In this document: positions 1 to 7,224 of the stretch, in pieces
How the letters are laid out: every line of letters begins with the position of its first letter
Position numbering within the stretch: the first letter of the stretch is position 1
NCBI GenBank assembly: GCA_017990155.1
Contig: JAGNOM010000017.1
Location: 1 to 17,262 of the forward strand
Length of the DNA stretch: 17,262 bases
Direction: 5' to 3'
DNA from: Propionivibrio sp.
GTDB lineage: Bacteria; Pseudomonadota; Gammaproteobacteria; Burkholderiales; Rhodocyclaceae
The notes under the pieces: model-generated
Databases searched by the model: none
Seen by the model: only the letters and a program-made list of their open reading frames with translations
What the model was told of the DNA's origin: nothing
Program-made: the position numbers and the translations under genes

Positions 1-293
1 AGCGGCACGACACGATGCGTCGCGATCAACTTCCTGTCGATGGCCGTCTTCAGGACGTGAGCATCATCAAATGCTTCAAGGTCAAGGAGCGGGTAGCCAA
101 ACGTGTCGGAGGCGAAACGTGCGATTTCAGTCGACGTGGCTTTCCTGGTGGTCACCAACTGTTCGATGAATGTCGTCCGCGTGGCAGCAGATTGTGCGAG
201 CAGCGTTTCCGCCTCGGCTTCCCGTAACCGGCCGGCTTGAACGAGTGCGCGGGCGAGGCCGCTGAGAGATGATTGCTGCGGGTTGACTGCCAT
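1..293 (-). CDS. pilB: Type IV pilus assembly ATPase PilB, N-terminal part (cut by window edge)
   Basis: The first 97 codons of a minus-strand gene are visible, from ATG at 293 running off the left edge. The sequence starts MAVNPQQSSLSGLARALVQA and continues with a stretch containing TEIARFASDTFGYPLLDLEAF, the pattern of the MshEN/GspE N-terminal domain that precedes the ATPase core in PilB-type pilus assembly ATPases (the Walker motifs lie outside the window). PilB powers pilus extension at the cytoplasmic face of the inner membrane. The gene lies downstream of ypjD on the same strand, with a 142-bp gap that holds a possible promoter. In many betaproteobacteria pilB, pilC and pilD form a cluster close to ffh, which agrees with this context. 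A GspE-type secretion ATPase cannot be excluded from the N-terminus alone. Confidence 0.72.
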   Translation of the reverse strand, partial: MAVNPQQSSLSGLARALVQAGRLREAEAETLLAQSAATRTTFIEQLVTTRKATSTEIARFASDTFGYPLLDLEAFDDAHVLKTAIDRKLIATHRVVP

Positions 294-368
294 ATTTTGC
301 TAGGGAACTGACGCTCCATGGCGCCGAAAATTCAAGGCTGACACATTTGTTCAAACTATGTCAGATTA

Positions 369-397
369 ATGATGCATGGACTTATTATGTTTGTAAA
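369..397 (-). promoter_or_regulatory. Possible sigma-70 promoter for pilB
   Basis: On the minus strand, TTTACA (397-392) is separated by 17 bases from CATCAT (374-369), about 75 bases upstream of the pilB start. The -35 is good and the -10 is only a 4/6 match. No other candidate in the 142-bp gap looks better. This is inferred from sequence only. Confidence 0.28.
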
Positions 398-435
398 CGG
401 CGGCAGCGGCGCGGAATGACAGGGAAAAGCGGCTG

Positions 436-1278
436 CTAAATCCGCCCGAGGATGAACTCAGTGACAAATCGGCTACCGACGTAGGCCAACATGAGCACAA
501 GGAAACCGGCCAAAGTCCAACGCAGTGCGATTCGTCCGCGCCAGCCATACGCTTTTCGGCCAATCAGAAGCGCCGCGAAAATACCCCAGGAAAAGAATGC
601 GAAAAGGGTCTTGTGGTCGAGGACGACTGGTTTGCTGAAGACTTCTTCTGAAAACATGACGCCGGTTACAAGTGCAACGGTCAGGAGAGAAAACGCGACA
701 GCAATCATGCGGAATAGCAGCGCTTCCATCGTCAGTAATGGCGGCAGGTTGGCAAATCGCAATCCGATACTTGCTTTTTGGTGCAGCGTTTTTTCCACGA
801 TGCCCATAAAAACTGCGTGCATCGCCGACAACGTGAACATTCCGTAGGCCAGCATGGCGGTGAGGAAATGGACCTTGAAGCTCCAAGCGGTGGCGTGACC
901 AATAACGTGTACTTGCGGGAAAACGATCGGAAGTAACGCGCATACTGCGGCGAGCGGGAGCACCAGCGGTTGTAGTCCGTCCATTCTGGATCGGAAACTC
1001 TCGAGCCAATAGATAATCACTGCGAGCCAGAGCATCAATGAAAGGGCAAAACTGAACGAGAAACGCATTCCAGTTTCCCCAAACAGACCGTCGTGCAACC
1101 CGATTCCTTGCAGTACGACCGCGCCAAGAATGCCAACGCGCTCCCAGCTTTGCATCGGTAGACCGTTTGTTGACGGCCCCTTGTTATGCCAGCGCGTTTT
1201 CCAGAAGTGAATGCCGAGTCCCGCATAAAGCAGCGATGAGGCGATGGGTGGCAGAAGGTGCAGTAAAATGTCTGACAT
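436..1278 (-). CDS. ypjD: YpjD/CcsA-like cytochrome c assembly family membrane protein
   Basis: This 280-residue integral membrane protein has about eight hydrophobic segments and no soluble domain. It carries the conserved pattern of the CcsA/CcmC-like cytochrome c assembly family in its short YpjD form: a histidine in the middle segment (AWSFKVHFLTAML, H137), MEALLFR near residue 185, and the VLDHKTLFAFFSWGIFA stretch (about 219-235), followed by YGWRGR. Family members handle or bind haem in the inner membrane, but YpjD itself has no firmly assigned reaction. The ATG at 1278 lies only 30 bp from the divergent ffh start. Its own ribosome binding site is poor. The pairing of ypjD with ffh is common in proteobacteria. 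Confidence 0.85.
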   Translation of the reverse strand: MSDILLHLLPPIASSLLYAGLGIHFWKTRWHNKGPSTNGLPMQSWERVGILGAVVLQGIGLHDGLFGETGMRFSFSFALSLMLWLAVIIYWLESFRSRMDGLQPLVLPLAAVCALLPIVFPQVHVIGHATAWSFKVHFLTAMLAYGMFTLSAMHAVFMGIVEKTLHQKASIGLRFANLPPLLTMEALLFRMIAVAFSLLTVALVTGVMFSEEVFSKPVVLDHKTLFAFFSWGIFAALLIGRKAYGWRGRIALRWTLAGFLVLMLAYVGSRFVTEFILGRI

Positions 1279-1308
1279 TTTTTCAGTCTACACCAAGCCG
1301 GAAACCAA

Positions 1309-2664
1309 ATGCTCGATAACCTGACTCAGCGACTAGCACGCGTCATGAAGACGCTTCGAGGCGAGGCTCGCCTCACCGAAGACAATATTGCCGACGCATT
1401 GCGCGAAGTTCGCCTGGCACTGCTTGAGGCCGACGTGGCACTGCCCGCTGTCAAGGCGTTGATTACGGCGGTCAAGGAAAAGGCTGTTGGTGAGGAGGTT
1501 ATTGGCTCATTGAGCCCGGGCCAGGCGTTGATCGGGGTTGTTCATCAGGAATTGACGCGGTTAATGGGGGAGGCGCACACGGGGCTCAATCTCGCGACCC
1601 AGCCGCCCGCAATCGTTCTGATGGCCGGGCTGCAGGGGGCGGGTAAAACCACCACCGTTGGCAAGTTGGCCAAGTTCTTGCGCGAAACACAAAAGAAGAA
1701 AGTCCTGGTGGTTTCATGTGACGTGTATCGTCCGGCTGCCATTGACCAGCTCAAAACCGTTGCGGAACAGGCGGGTGTTGATTTCTATCCGTCCGCGTCA
1801 ACAGACCGACCGGTTGATATCGCAAGAGCTGCGGTGGATTGGGCGAAGAAGCACTACCACGAGGTGTTGCTTGTTGATACCGCGGGGCGCCTGGCGATTG
1901 ATGAGGCAATGATGAAGGAGATTGCAGAGCTTCATTCTACCGTGTCTCCTATTGAAACCCTGTTCGTGGTTGATGCCATGTTGGGCCAGGATGCTATCAA
2001 CACAGCAAAGGCTTTCAGTGAAGCCTTGCCGCTAACCGGTATCGTCTTGACCAAGCTGGACGGCGATGCGCGAGGGGGGGCGGCGCTTTCGGTTCGTCAT
2101 GTGACCGGTAAGCCAATCAAGTTTGCCGGTGTCGGTGAAAAGCTGGCCGGGCTTGAAGCCTTTCATCCCGAGAGAATGGCATCGCGTATTCTTGGGATGG
2201 GCGATGTCCTGTCACTGATCGAGGAAGCAAAGAAGGGGATTGATGAGCAGCAGGCCGTTGAGTTTGCCAAGAGGCTCAAGAGTGGCAAAGGATTTGACCT
2301 GAATGATTTCAAAGAACAAATCGGACAGATGAGGAAAATGGGTGGGCTGTCTGCGATGATGGACAAGCTGCCTGCGCAGTTCGCTCAGGCCGCCAGTCAG
2401 TTACCCGTGGGCGGTGAGGATAAGGCGGTGCGCCGCATCGAAGGCATTATCAACTCGATGACACCGCTTGAGCGCGGAAAGCCCGAACTGCTGAAGGCAT
2501 CGCGCAAGCGCAGGATTGCGCAGGGCGCAGGAGTGCAGGTTCAGGAAGTCAATCGATTGCTCAAGCAGTTTGAGCAATCACAAAAGATGATGAAACAGTT
2601 CTCAAAAGGCGGTATTGCTAAGCTGATGCGGGGTATGAAGGGGATGCTGCCCGGGATGCGATAA
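1309..2664 (+). CDS. ffh: Signal recognition particle protein Ffh (SRP54)
   Basis: The 451-residue protein is the GTPase of the bacterial signal recognition particle. With 4.5S RNA it binds signal sequences emerging from the ribosome and delivers the complex to FtsY for co-translational membrane insertion. The start MLDNLTQRLARVMKTLRG matches the family N-terminus. The N domain covers about residues 1-90. The G domain follows, with GLQGAGKTTT (107-116), DTAGR (190-194) and TKLDG (248-252). The methionine-rich M domain runs from about 325 to the end, with SRKRRIAQGAG and a tail of MMKQ, LMRGMKGM and MLPGMR. Length and all motifs are complete. The gene has only 30 bp upstream before ypjD, so its promoter probably lies inside the ypjD reading frame; a TAAAAT at 1264-1269 could be the -10. 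Confidence 0.97.
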   Translation: MLDNLTQRLARVMKTLRGEARLTEDNIADALREVRLALLEADVALPAVKALITAVKEKAVGEEVIGSLSPGQALIGVVHQELTRLMGEAHTGLNLATQPPAIVLMAGLQGAGKTTTVGKLAKFLRETQKKKVLVVSCDVYRPAAIDQLKTVAEQAGVDFYPSASTDRPVDIARAAVDWAKKHYHEVLLVDTAGRLAIDEAMMKEIAELHSTVSPIETLFVVDAMLGQDAINTAKAFSEALPLTGIVLTKLDGDARGGAALSVRHVTGKPIKFAGVGEKLAGLEAFHPERMASRILGMGDVLSLIEEAKKGIDEQQAVEFAKRLKSGKGFDLNDFKEQIGQMRKMGGLSAMMDKLPAQFAQAASQLPVGGEDKAVRRIEGIINSMTPLERGKPELLKASRKRRIAQGAGVQVQEVNRLLKQFEQSQKMMKQFSKGGIAKLMRGMKGMLPGMR

Positions 2665-2683
2665 TCTATCTCTCTTCGCGTCG

Positions 2684-3286
2684 TCAGCGTGACGCGATAC
2701 GGCTCTTCGTGTACGCCCAGTGTCGATCCCAGGCGCCTCGAACCAGGTTAGGGTATTGAGGCTGCCCGAGGCTGCCGTTGTAGCGGCCGAGTGCGCGGTA
2801 GAGGTCGCCTTTCTCGATGTCCAGGTAATGGCGCAAGATAGTGCAGCCGTAGCGAAGATTGGTGCGGAGATGAAACAGGTTGTCGTCTCCGCGCCCGATC
2901 ACCTTGATCCAGAACGGCATGACCTGCATGAAACCGCGAGCGCCGGCGGCCGAGACTGCGTATTTCTTGAAGCCGCTTTCTACCTGGATTAGTCCGAGTA
3001 CAAGTTGCGGATCAAGGCCGGCGCGAGTTGCTTCGTAGTGAACTGCGCGGAGAAACTCCAGGCGGCCGTCTCGATCAGGGATTCGTTTTTCAAGCCGGGT
3101 CGACATTTCCGAAAGCCATTCGACGGCATCAATGGATTCGAGAAACGAACTCCTTGGTGGTGCTTGATCCGATACCGTACGCGAAAGCGCAGCCCTGACG
3201 CTTTCGGACAAGGGCTCATACTTCTGCGCTCCCGCGAATACCACGGGAGGCCACAGCAGTGCCAGGACAAGGATCAGTCGGCGCAC
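2684..3286 (-). CDS. Exported lytic transglycosylase (SLT domain)
   Basis: The 200-residue protein has a signal peptide (MRRLILVLALLWPPVVFAGA, cut likely near A18-A20) and a C-terminal lysozyme-like SLT domain from about residue 80. The catalytic glutamate is E103 in LIQVESGFKKYAVS. It is followed by the family patterns GARGFMQVMPFW (115-126), NLRYGC and RYNGS (168-172). It should cleave peptidoglycan between MurNAc and GlcNAc with formation of 1,6-anhydroMurNAc in the periplasm. The start is a GTG at 3286 that overlaps the end of proS by 13 nt in another frame, which suggests translational coupling. The end of the gene faces the end of ffh across a 19-bp gap. Confidence 0.9.
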   Translation of the reverse strand: MRRLILVLALLWPPVVFAGAQKYEPLSESVRAALSRTVSDQAPPRSSFLESIDAVEWLSEMSTRLEKRIPDRDGRLEFLRAVHYEATRAGLDPQLVLGLIQVESGFKKYAVSAAGARGFMQVMPFWIKVIGRGDDNLFHLRTNLRYGCTILRHYLDIEKGDLYRALGRYNGSLGQPQYPNLVRGAWDRHWAYTKSRIASR

Positions 3287-4995
3287 AGCCTGGCTTTCAG
3301 GAACGCGCCAATGCCCGTTACCTCGACCATTTGCGCCTCGGAATCCCTGCGACCCTTGTATTCGAGCTTTCCTTCGGCCAGTCCGCGGTCGCCGACGACG
3401 ATCCGGTGTGGGATTCCAATAAGCTCCATGTCCGCAAACATGACTCCCGGGCGTTCGTTCCGGTCGTCCAGCAGGACGTCTATACCGTCAGCTTTGAGCT
3501 GCGCATAAAGGTGATCGGTCACCGCTTTGACCGATTCACTCTTGCCATAGCCCATCGGCACGATGCAAACCTCAAAGGGCGCTATCGCCTTCGGGAAAAT
3601 GATTCCTCGCTCGTCATGGTTTTGCTCAATCGCCGCGCCAACAATCCGCGATACGCCGATGCCGTAGCAACCCATTTCCATGACTTGGCTCTGGCTATTC
3701 TCGTCAAGGAAGCAACATTTCAGCGCTTCCGCGTACTTTGTTCGCAGTTGGAAGATGTGCCCCACTTCGATTCCGCGGCAAAGCTCCAGCGAGCCTTTCC
3801 CGTCGGGTGACGGATCGCCGGAAATGACGTTGCGAAAATCGCCAACGGTCTTGGCATCAGGCAGGTCTCGCCCGAAGTTGACCCCTGTCAGGTGGAATCC
3901 TGCTTCGTTTGCGCCGCAGACGAGATCGCTCATCGCGTCGACCGTCCGGTCTGCAAAAACGGTAACGCTCACGCCAACAGGGCCGATATAGCCGGGCTTG
4001 CAGCCTAGGGCTTCAATAATTTCATCGTCACGCGCGAAGCGGAAGTCGCCGACGATCTTTTGCGCCTTGATTTCGTTCAAGTCGTGATCGCCGCGCAACA
4101 GAATGAGCGCAAAGCACCCTGAATCGCTGTCGGGCAAGTCGCGAATGATGGCTATGGCCTTCACCATTTTGGTGATCGATACGTTCAGAAAATCCGCGAC
4201 GTCTTGGCACTTTGTTTTGTCGGGTGTCGAGACTTTTTGTTTTTCGGCTGAAGGAGCGGTTCTTTGGTTGCCCGGTGCCACCGCTTCTGCAAGCTCGACA
4301 TTGGCGGCATAGTCCGAATTAGGGCAGTAGGCGAGAGCATCTTCGCCCGACTCTGCCAAAACATGGAATTCGTGCGAGCCGGTTCCGCCAATGGAACCGG
4401 TATCCGCTGCGACGGCTCGATACTTCAGGCCGAGACGATCAAATATCCGCGAGTACGTGTCGTACATGCTGCGATACTCGCGCTGCAGATCTGCAAAGTT
4501 GGCGTGGAACGAGTAGCCGTCCTTCATTAGAAACTCCCGGCCGCGCATAACCCCGAAGCGCGGACGAATTTCATCGCGAAACTTCATCTGCACCTGATAG
4601 AAATGCAGGGGCAACTGTCGATAGCTCTTTACTTCCTTGCGAACGACATCGGTGATGACCTCTTCGTGGGTCGGGCCGATGACGAAGTCGCGCTGATGCC
4701 GATCCTTAAGCCGCAGCAGTTCAGGTCCGTACTTATCCCAGCGTCCGGATTCCTGCCACAACTCGGCGGGCTGGACGGCGGGCATCGATAACTCGATCGC
4801 GCCTGCTCGATCCATTTCCTGGCGAATTACGTTCTCCACCTTGCGAAGAACGCGAAGTCCAATCGGCATCCATGTGTAGATGCCGCCGGCCAGTCGCTTC
4901 ACCAGTCCGGCACGAAGCATCAGTTTGTGGCTTACGATTTCGGCATCGGAAGGCGCTTCTTTGAGCGTGGATAAGAAGAATTGCGAAGTGCGCAT
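3274..4995 (-). CDS. proS: Prolyl-tRNA synthetase (bacterial type with editing domain)
   Basis: The 573-residue class II synthetase charges tRNA-Pro. The start is placed at ATG 4995 because the family N-terminus is MRTSQFFLSTLKEAPSDAE; the frame stays open to a TTG at 5019, but that coincides with the predicted transcription start. Visible parts are the motif 1 region (VIRQEMDRAGAIELSMPAVQ), GPTHEEVITD, and motif 2 (FRDEIRPRFGVMRGREFLMKD). The inserted editing domain spans about 210-390 and deacylates Ala-tRNA-Pro. Motif 3 (GCYGIGVSRIVGAAIEQ) and the anticodon-binding domain follow. The lytic transglycosylase gene overlaps its 3' end. It is transcribed divergently from rppH. Confidence 0.96.
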   Translation of the reverse strand: MRTSQFFLSTLKEAPSDAEIVSHKLMLRAGLVKRLAGGIYTWMPIGLRVLRKVENVIRQEMDRAGAIELSMPAVQPAELWQESGRWDKYGPELLRLKDRHQRDFVIGPTHEEVITDVVRKEVKSYRQLPLHFYQVQMKFRDEIRPRFGVMRGREFLMKDGYSFHANFADLQREYRSMYDTYSRIFDRLGLKYRAVAADTGSIGGTGSHEFHVLAESGEDALAYCPNSDYAANVELAEAVAPGNQRTAPSAEKQKVSTPDKTKCQDVADFLNVSITKMVKAIAIIRDLPDSDSGCFALILLRGDHDLNEIKAQKIVGDFRFARDDEIIEALGCKPGYIGPVGVSVTVFADRTVDAMSDLVCGANEAGFHLTGVNFGRDLPDAKTVGDFRNVISGDPSPDGKGSLELCRGIEVGHIFQLRTKYAEALKCCFLDENSQSQVMEMGCYGIGVSRIVGAAIEQNHDERGIIFPKAIAPFEVCIVPMGYGKSESVKAVTDHLYAQLKADGIDVLLDDRNERPGVMFADMELIGIPHRIVVGDRGLAEGKLEYKGRRDSEAQMVEVTGIGAFLKARLCAD

Positions 4996-5026
4996 AGGGA
5001 TTGGATTTTCGTTGAGCAAAGCCGCA

Positions 5027-5032
5027 ATTCTA
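5027..5032 (-). promoter_or_regulatory. Candidate -10 element of the proS promoter
   Basis: TAGAAT on the minus strand lies 31 bases upstream of the proS ATG at 4995, which predicts a leader of roughly 24 nt. No good -35 is visible at 16-18 bases (the best is TCGCAA). The position also argues against the upstream TTG at 5019 as translation start. Confidence 0.35.
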
Positions 5033-5169
5033 CAAGACGGATCCCGCGATTGCGACGCCGACGTGTCCTTCGTGGCGTGTCCGTCGGGGCTGTGGCCGTG
5101 AATCGCGGCTTTCCAAGCGTTTGGAAATATGGAAGAATGTATTCAACTCATAATTTAGCAGGTTTTGAA

Positions 5170-5715
5170 ATGCTTGACCGTGAAGGCTATCGCCCTAACG
5201 TCGGCATCATCTTGTGCAACGCAAAAAATGAGGTCTTTTGGGGCAAGAGAATTCGAGAGCATTCATGGCAGTTCCCGCAGGGTGGTATCAAGCGGGGAGA
5301 GTCGCCAGAGCAGGCGATGTACCGTGAGCTTTACGAAGAGGTTGGTTTGACCCCGGAACAAGTTGCGATCCTTGGACGGACTAAGGATTGGTTGCGTTAC
5401 GATGTGCCGATTCATTGGGTAAAACGTGAGTGGCGCGGTAGTTACAAAGGGCAGAAGCAGATTTGGTTTTTGTTGCGAATGCTTGGTCGTGATACTGATG
5501 TCTCTTTGCGTGCGTGTGATCACCCGGAGTTTGATGCTTGGCGCTGGAATCAGTATTGGGTTTCGCTCGACTCAGTGATTGAATTCAAGCGGCTTGTCTA
5601 TGAGAGGGCGCTTAACGAGCTTGCTCGTTATCTGGATGCTGACCAGCGCCGTGTTCGTCGTGCGTCTGATGAAGTTCGCGGGGCTGACAGGGCTGTGCCA
5701 ATAGTCAAGGGATAG
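5170..5715 (+). CDS. rppH: RNA pyrophosphohydrolase RppH (Nudix hydrolase)
   Basis: The 181-residue Nudix enzyme removes pyrophosphate from the 5' triphosphate end of mRNA, which opens transcripts to RNase E decay. The start is set at ATG 5170 because MLDREGYRPNVGIILCN is the family N-terminus; the reading frame stays open for 63 codons further upstream, but that part has no family character. A complete Nudix box occupies residues 38-60: GGIKRGE, then REL, YEEVGL. The typical HSWQFPQGG before the box and GQKQIWFLLRM and EFDAWRW after it are RppH hallmarks. The gene is 9 bp upstream of the CNP1-like gene, so it probably heads a three-gene unit with coq7. Confidence 0.95.
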   Translation: MLDREGYRPNVGIILCNAKNEVFWGKRIREHSWQFPQGGIKRGESPEQAMYRELYEEVGLTPEQVAILGRTKDWLRYDVPIHWVKREWRGSYKGQKQIWFLLRMLGRDTDVSLRACDHPEFDAWRWNQYWVSLDSVIEFKRLVYERALNELARYLDADQRRVRRASDEVRGADRAVPIVKG

Positions 5716-5724
5716 TGTTCATCC

Positions 5725-6267
5725 ATGTTATTTATTCAGCGCGGTGATTTGGTTAAACGCTTCTGCGCGTTGGCTTTTGCCGGAGTAGTGTTCTCTCCCT
5801 CGTTGCCGGCTGTTGAATTTGACAATGAGTATGATGAAAAGCCGTGGGAAGAAATCGAGGTCCAGATTCCGGCGTATCCAGTCACGGGTAGCATGATTCG
5901 TTTCCAGGTGGGGGCGGTCGATGGCAGCACTTTCCTGATCGATTCGGAATCCTTGTCCGTCGGAGCGGATGGTGTGATTCGTTATACGCTAGAGGTTGTC
6001 AGTTCTTCCGGTGCGAGAAACGTCAGTTACGAGGGAATGCGCTGCGCGACCGCGGAGCGGCGGTTTTATGCATTCGGACGTGGTGACAAGACATGGTCGA
6101 AAGCGCGCGGCAATCAATGGGTTCGGATTCGCGGAACGAGCAATAATCACCACGTCGAGTTGTTTTCCAACTATTTCTGCCCTCCTGGTGCTCCTGCTGT
6201 GACTTCCAAAGAAGATGCTCTCGGCGCTCTGCGGCGTGGCGGACAGCGTTCCGCACGAAACCGTTAG
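5725..6267 (+). CDS. CNP1-like family exported protein of unknown function
   Basis: The 180-residue protein has a hydrophobic segment at residues 13-28 ending SPSLPA, which looks like a signal peptide with cleavage before VEFDNEYDEKPWEE. The mature part resembles the CNP1-like family common in betaproteobacteria: the WEEIEVQIPAYP stretch, a middle part with DSESLSVGADGVIRYTLEV, and YEGMRCATAERRFYAFGRGD. Two cysteines (C107, C152) could form a disulfide in the periplasm. No enzymatic motif is visible and no function is established for the family as far as I know. It lies 9 bp after rppH and 14 bp before coq7, so it is very likely co-transcribed with them. The exact start is uncertain because the ATG at 5725 has no clear ribosome binding site. 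Confidence 0.8.
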   Translation: MLFIQRGDLVKRFCALAFAGVVFSPSLPAVEFDNEYDEKPWEEIEVQIPAYPVTGSMIRFQVGAVDGSTFLIDSESLSVGADGVIRYTLEVVSSSGARNVSYEGMRCATAERRFYAFGRGDKTWSKARGNQWVRIRGTSNNHHVELFSNYFCPPGAPAVTSKEDALGALRRGGQRSARNR

Positions 6268-6281
6268 CTTTTTCCGCTCTC

Positions 6282-6905
6282 GTGTCGTTCGATTTTGCGA
6301 TTCTCGCCATCGATAAAATGATTCGGACATTGTCCGTGGTGGCGCCCAGGTCACGATCGGTGCCCGGCAATGAGATGCCGGAACCGTGTCTTTCTGCTGA
6401 AGAGCGGCGTCACGCGGGCGCGCTGATGAGGATCAATCATGTCGGCGAGATTTGCGCGCAAGCGCTCTATCAGGGGCAGGCAGTTGTGTGCCGCAATTCG
6501 CTTGTTCGCCAGGCTCTTGATAAGGCTGCTGGCGAAGAGGTGGAGCACCTGGCTTGGACGGCTCAGAGAATTGAAGAGTTGGGTGGGCGAGCAAGCTATC
6601 TCAATCCCTTTTGGTATGTCGGCGCTGCGGCGATAGGCATCGTGGCCGGGAAGTGCGGAGACGCTTGGAGTCTTGGGTTCCTTGCTGAGACTGAGCGACA
6701 GGTTGGGGCGCATCTCGATAGCCACTTGAGCGCATTGCCTGATGGCGATACAAAGTCACGGGCGATCGTGCTCCGGATGAGGGATGACGAGATCGCTCAC
6801 GCTGAAATGGCTACAGCGCTGGGGGGGCGGGGGTTTCCTTTGCCTATCCGGTGCCTGATGCGTGTCTGCGCGAAAGTCATGACACGGACTGCATATCATG
6901 TTTGA
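6282..6905 (+). CDS. coq7: 3-demethoxyubiquinol 3-hydroxylase Coq7 (di-iron monooxygenase)
   Basis: The 207-residue protein hydroxylates demethoxyubiquinol in the penultimate step of ubiquinone synthesis. It is a ferritin-like di-iron enzyme, and the expected ligands are present: E56 (NHVGEICAQALYQGQ), E86 and H89 (EEVEHLAWT), E138 (AETERQVGAHL), and E170 and H173 (MRDDEIAHAEMA). The C-terminus AKVMTRTAYHV is also typical, so the gene is complete. Translation starts at GTG 6282, giving MSFDFAILAIDKMIRTLS, which fits the family start. The gene contains a G7 and a G5 tract at 6821-6833 without loss of frame. It is probably the last gene of the rppH unit. Confidence 0.94.
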   Translation: MSFDFAILAIDKMIRTLSVVAPRSRSVPGNEMPEPCLSAEERRHAGALMRINHVGEICAQALYQGQAVVCRNSLVRQALDKAAGEEVEHLAWTAQRIEELGGRASYLNPFWYVGAAAIGIVAGKCGDAWSLGFLAETERQVGAHLDSHLSALPDGDTKSRAIVLRMRDDEIAHAEMATALGGRGFPLPIRCLMRVCAKVMTRTAYHV

Positions 6906-6993
6906 TGCGCTGTTTTCAGGGGGGGGGCAGGCGGTAGCGTGCTTTGGTTACAGTCGTTGTCCGGGTTTTTGGGGTCGTAGCCCCTGTTGTTTG

Positions 6994-7022
6994 TTGACCG
7001 TGGTTTTGCCTGAGGCGATAAT
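6994..7022 (+). promoter_or_regulatory. Near-consensus sigma-70 promoter upstream of the rplM promoter
   Basis: TTGACC (6994-6999), a 17-base spacer and GATAAT (7017-7022) give 5/6 matches in both boxes at ideal spacing. Transcription would begin near 7029. It lies about 200 bases upstream of rplM, which already has its own promoter, so this one could drive a short independent RNA or a long rplM leader. Confidence 0.5.
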
Positions 7023-7028
7023 TCCGGG

Positions 7029-7133
7029 CTTTCCGGCGACTGCTGCCCGGTCTCCTTTGTGGTGTTTCAAGAGACGCCTCCAGTGACTCGCTATACAGCG
7101 ATGCGCCTGGGTGCGTTTTATGTGTTTATTTTT
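7029..7133 (+). ncRNA. Possible small RNA, about 105 nt
   Basis: The interval is bounded by the promoter at 6994-7022 and the hairpin plus T-rich tail at 7101-7133. Within it, GGGC near the 5' end can pair with GCCC (7026-7048), GTCTC (7050-7054) can pair with GAGAC (7071-7075), and CGCT/AGCG (7089-7100) can form a small hairpin. I do not recognise a known RNA family. The evidence is only the arrangement of signals. Confidence 0.22.
7101..7133 (+). terminator. Possible intrinsic terminator upstream of rplM
   Basis: ATGCGC (7101-7106), loop CTGG and GTGCGT (7111-7116) form a six-pair stem with two G-U pairs, directly followed by a T-rich stretch (7116-7133, interrupted by a few other bases). 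The stem is weak, so termination may be partial. Confidence 0.35.
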
Positions 7134-7153
7134 CCGTCGGTTGTTATCCAGCA

Positions 7154-7183
7154 TTGACACACGTTGATCTTTTGCTGTACGAT
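7154..7183 (+). promoter_or_regulatory. Strong sigma-70 promoter of rplM-rpsI
   Basis: A perfect TTGACA (7154-7159), an 18-base spacer and TACGAT (7178-7183) lie 42 bases upstream of the rplM start. Transcription would start near 7190, giving a leader of about 35 nt with an AAGGA ribosome binding site at 7209-7213. Confidence 0.8.
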
Positions 7184-7224
7184 GTCCGGCTTTCCGTTAT
7201 CGGCATATAAGGACGGCGTTTCAA

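Larger units (their letters stand above)
6906..7224 (+). other. Gene-free stretch between coq7 and rplM
   Basis: In 319 bases no convincing gene is seen on either strand. It begins with a G9 tract (6919-6927) and a small GGGG/CCCC hairpin (6971-6984). It holds two promoter-like sequences in plus orientation (6994-7022 and 7154-7183) and a hairpin followed by a T-rich tail (7101-7133). An open frame of 31 codons starting at GTG 7062 has no ribosome binding site and no recognisable product. Confidence 0.6.

Noticed and set aside
2677..2695. GCGTC/GACGC hairpin at the ffh and lytic transglycosylase 3' ends
   Set aside because: The stem is only five pairs with an eight-base loop and no T run on either strand, and half of it codes for the transglycosylase C-terminus.
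5170..5715. Longer rppH start from 4981
   Set aside because: The added 63 residues are not found in RppH proteins and lie over the proS start and promoter region.
6971..6990. GGGG/CCCC hairpin with T-rich tail after coq7 as its terminator
   Set aside because: A four-pair stem is too weak and the tail has many G residues; mentioned only as part of the gene-free stretch.
7062..7157. Short frame of 31 codons from GTG upstream of rplM
   Set aside because: No ribosome binding site, no recognisable product, and it runs over the predicted terminator and the rplM -35 box.
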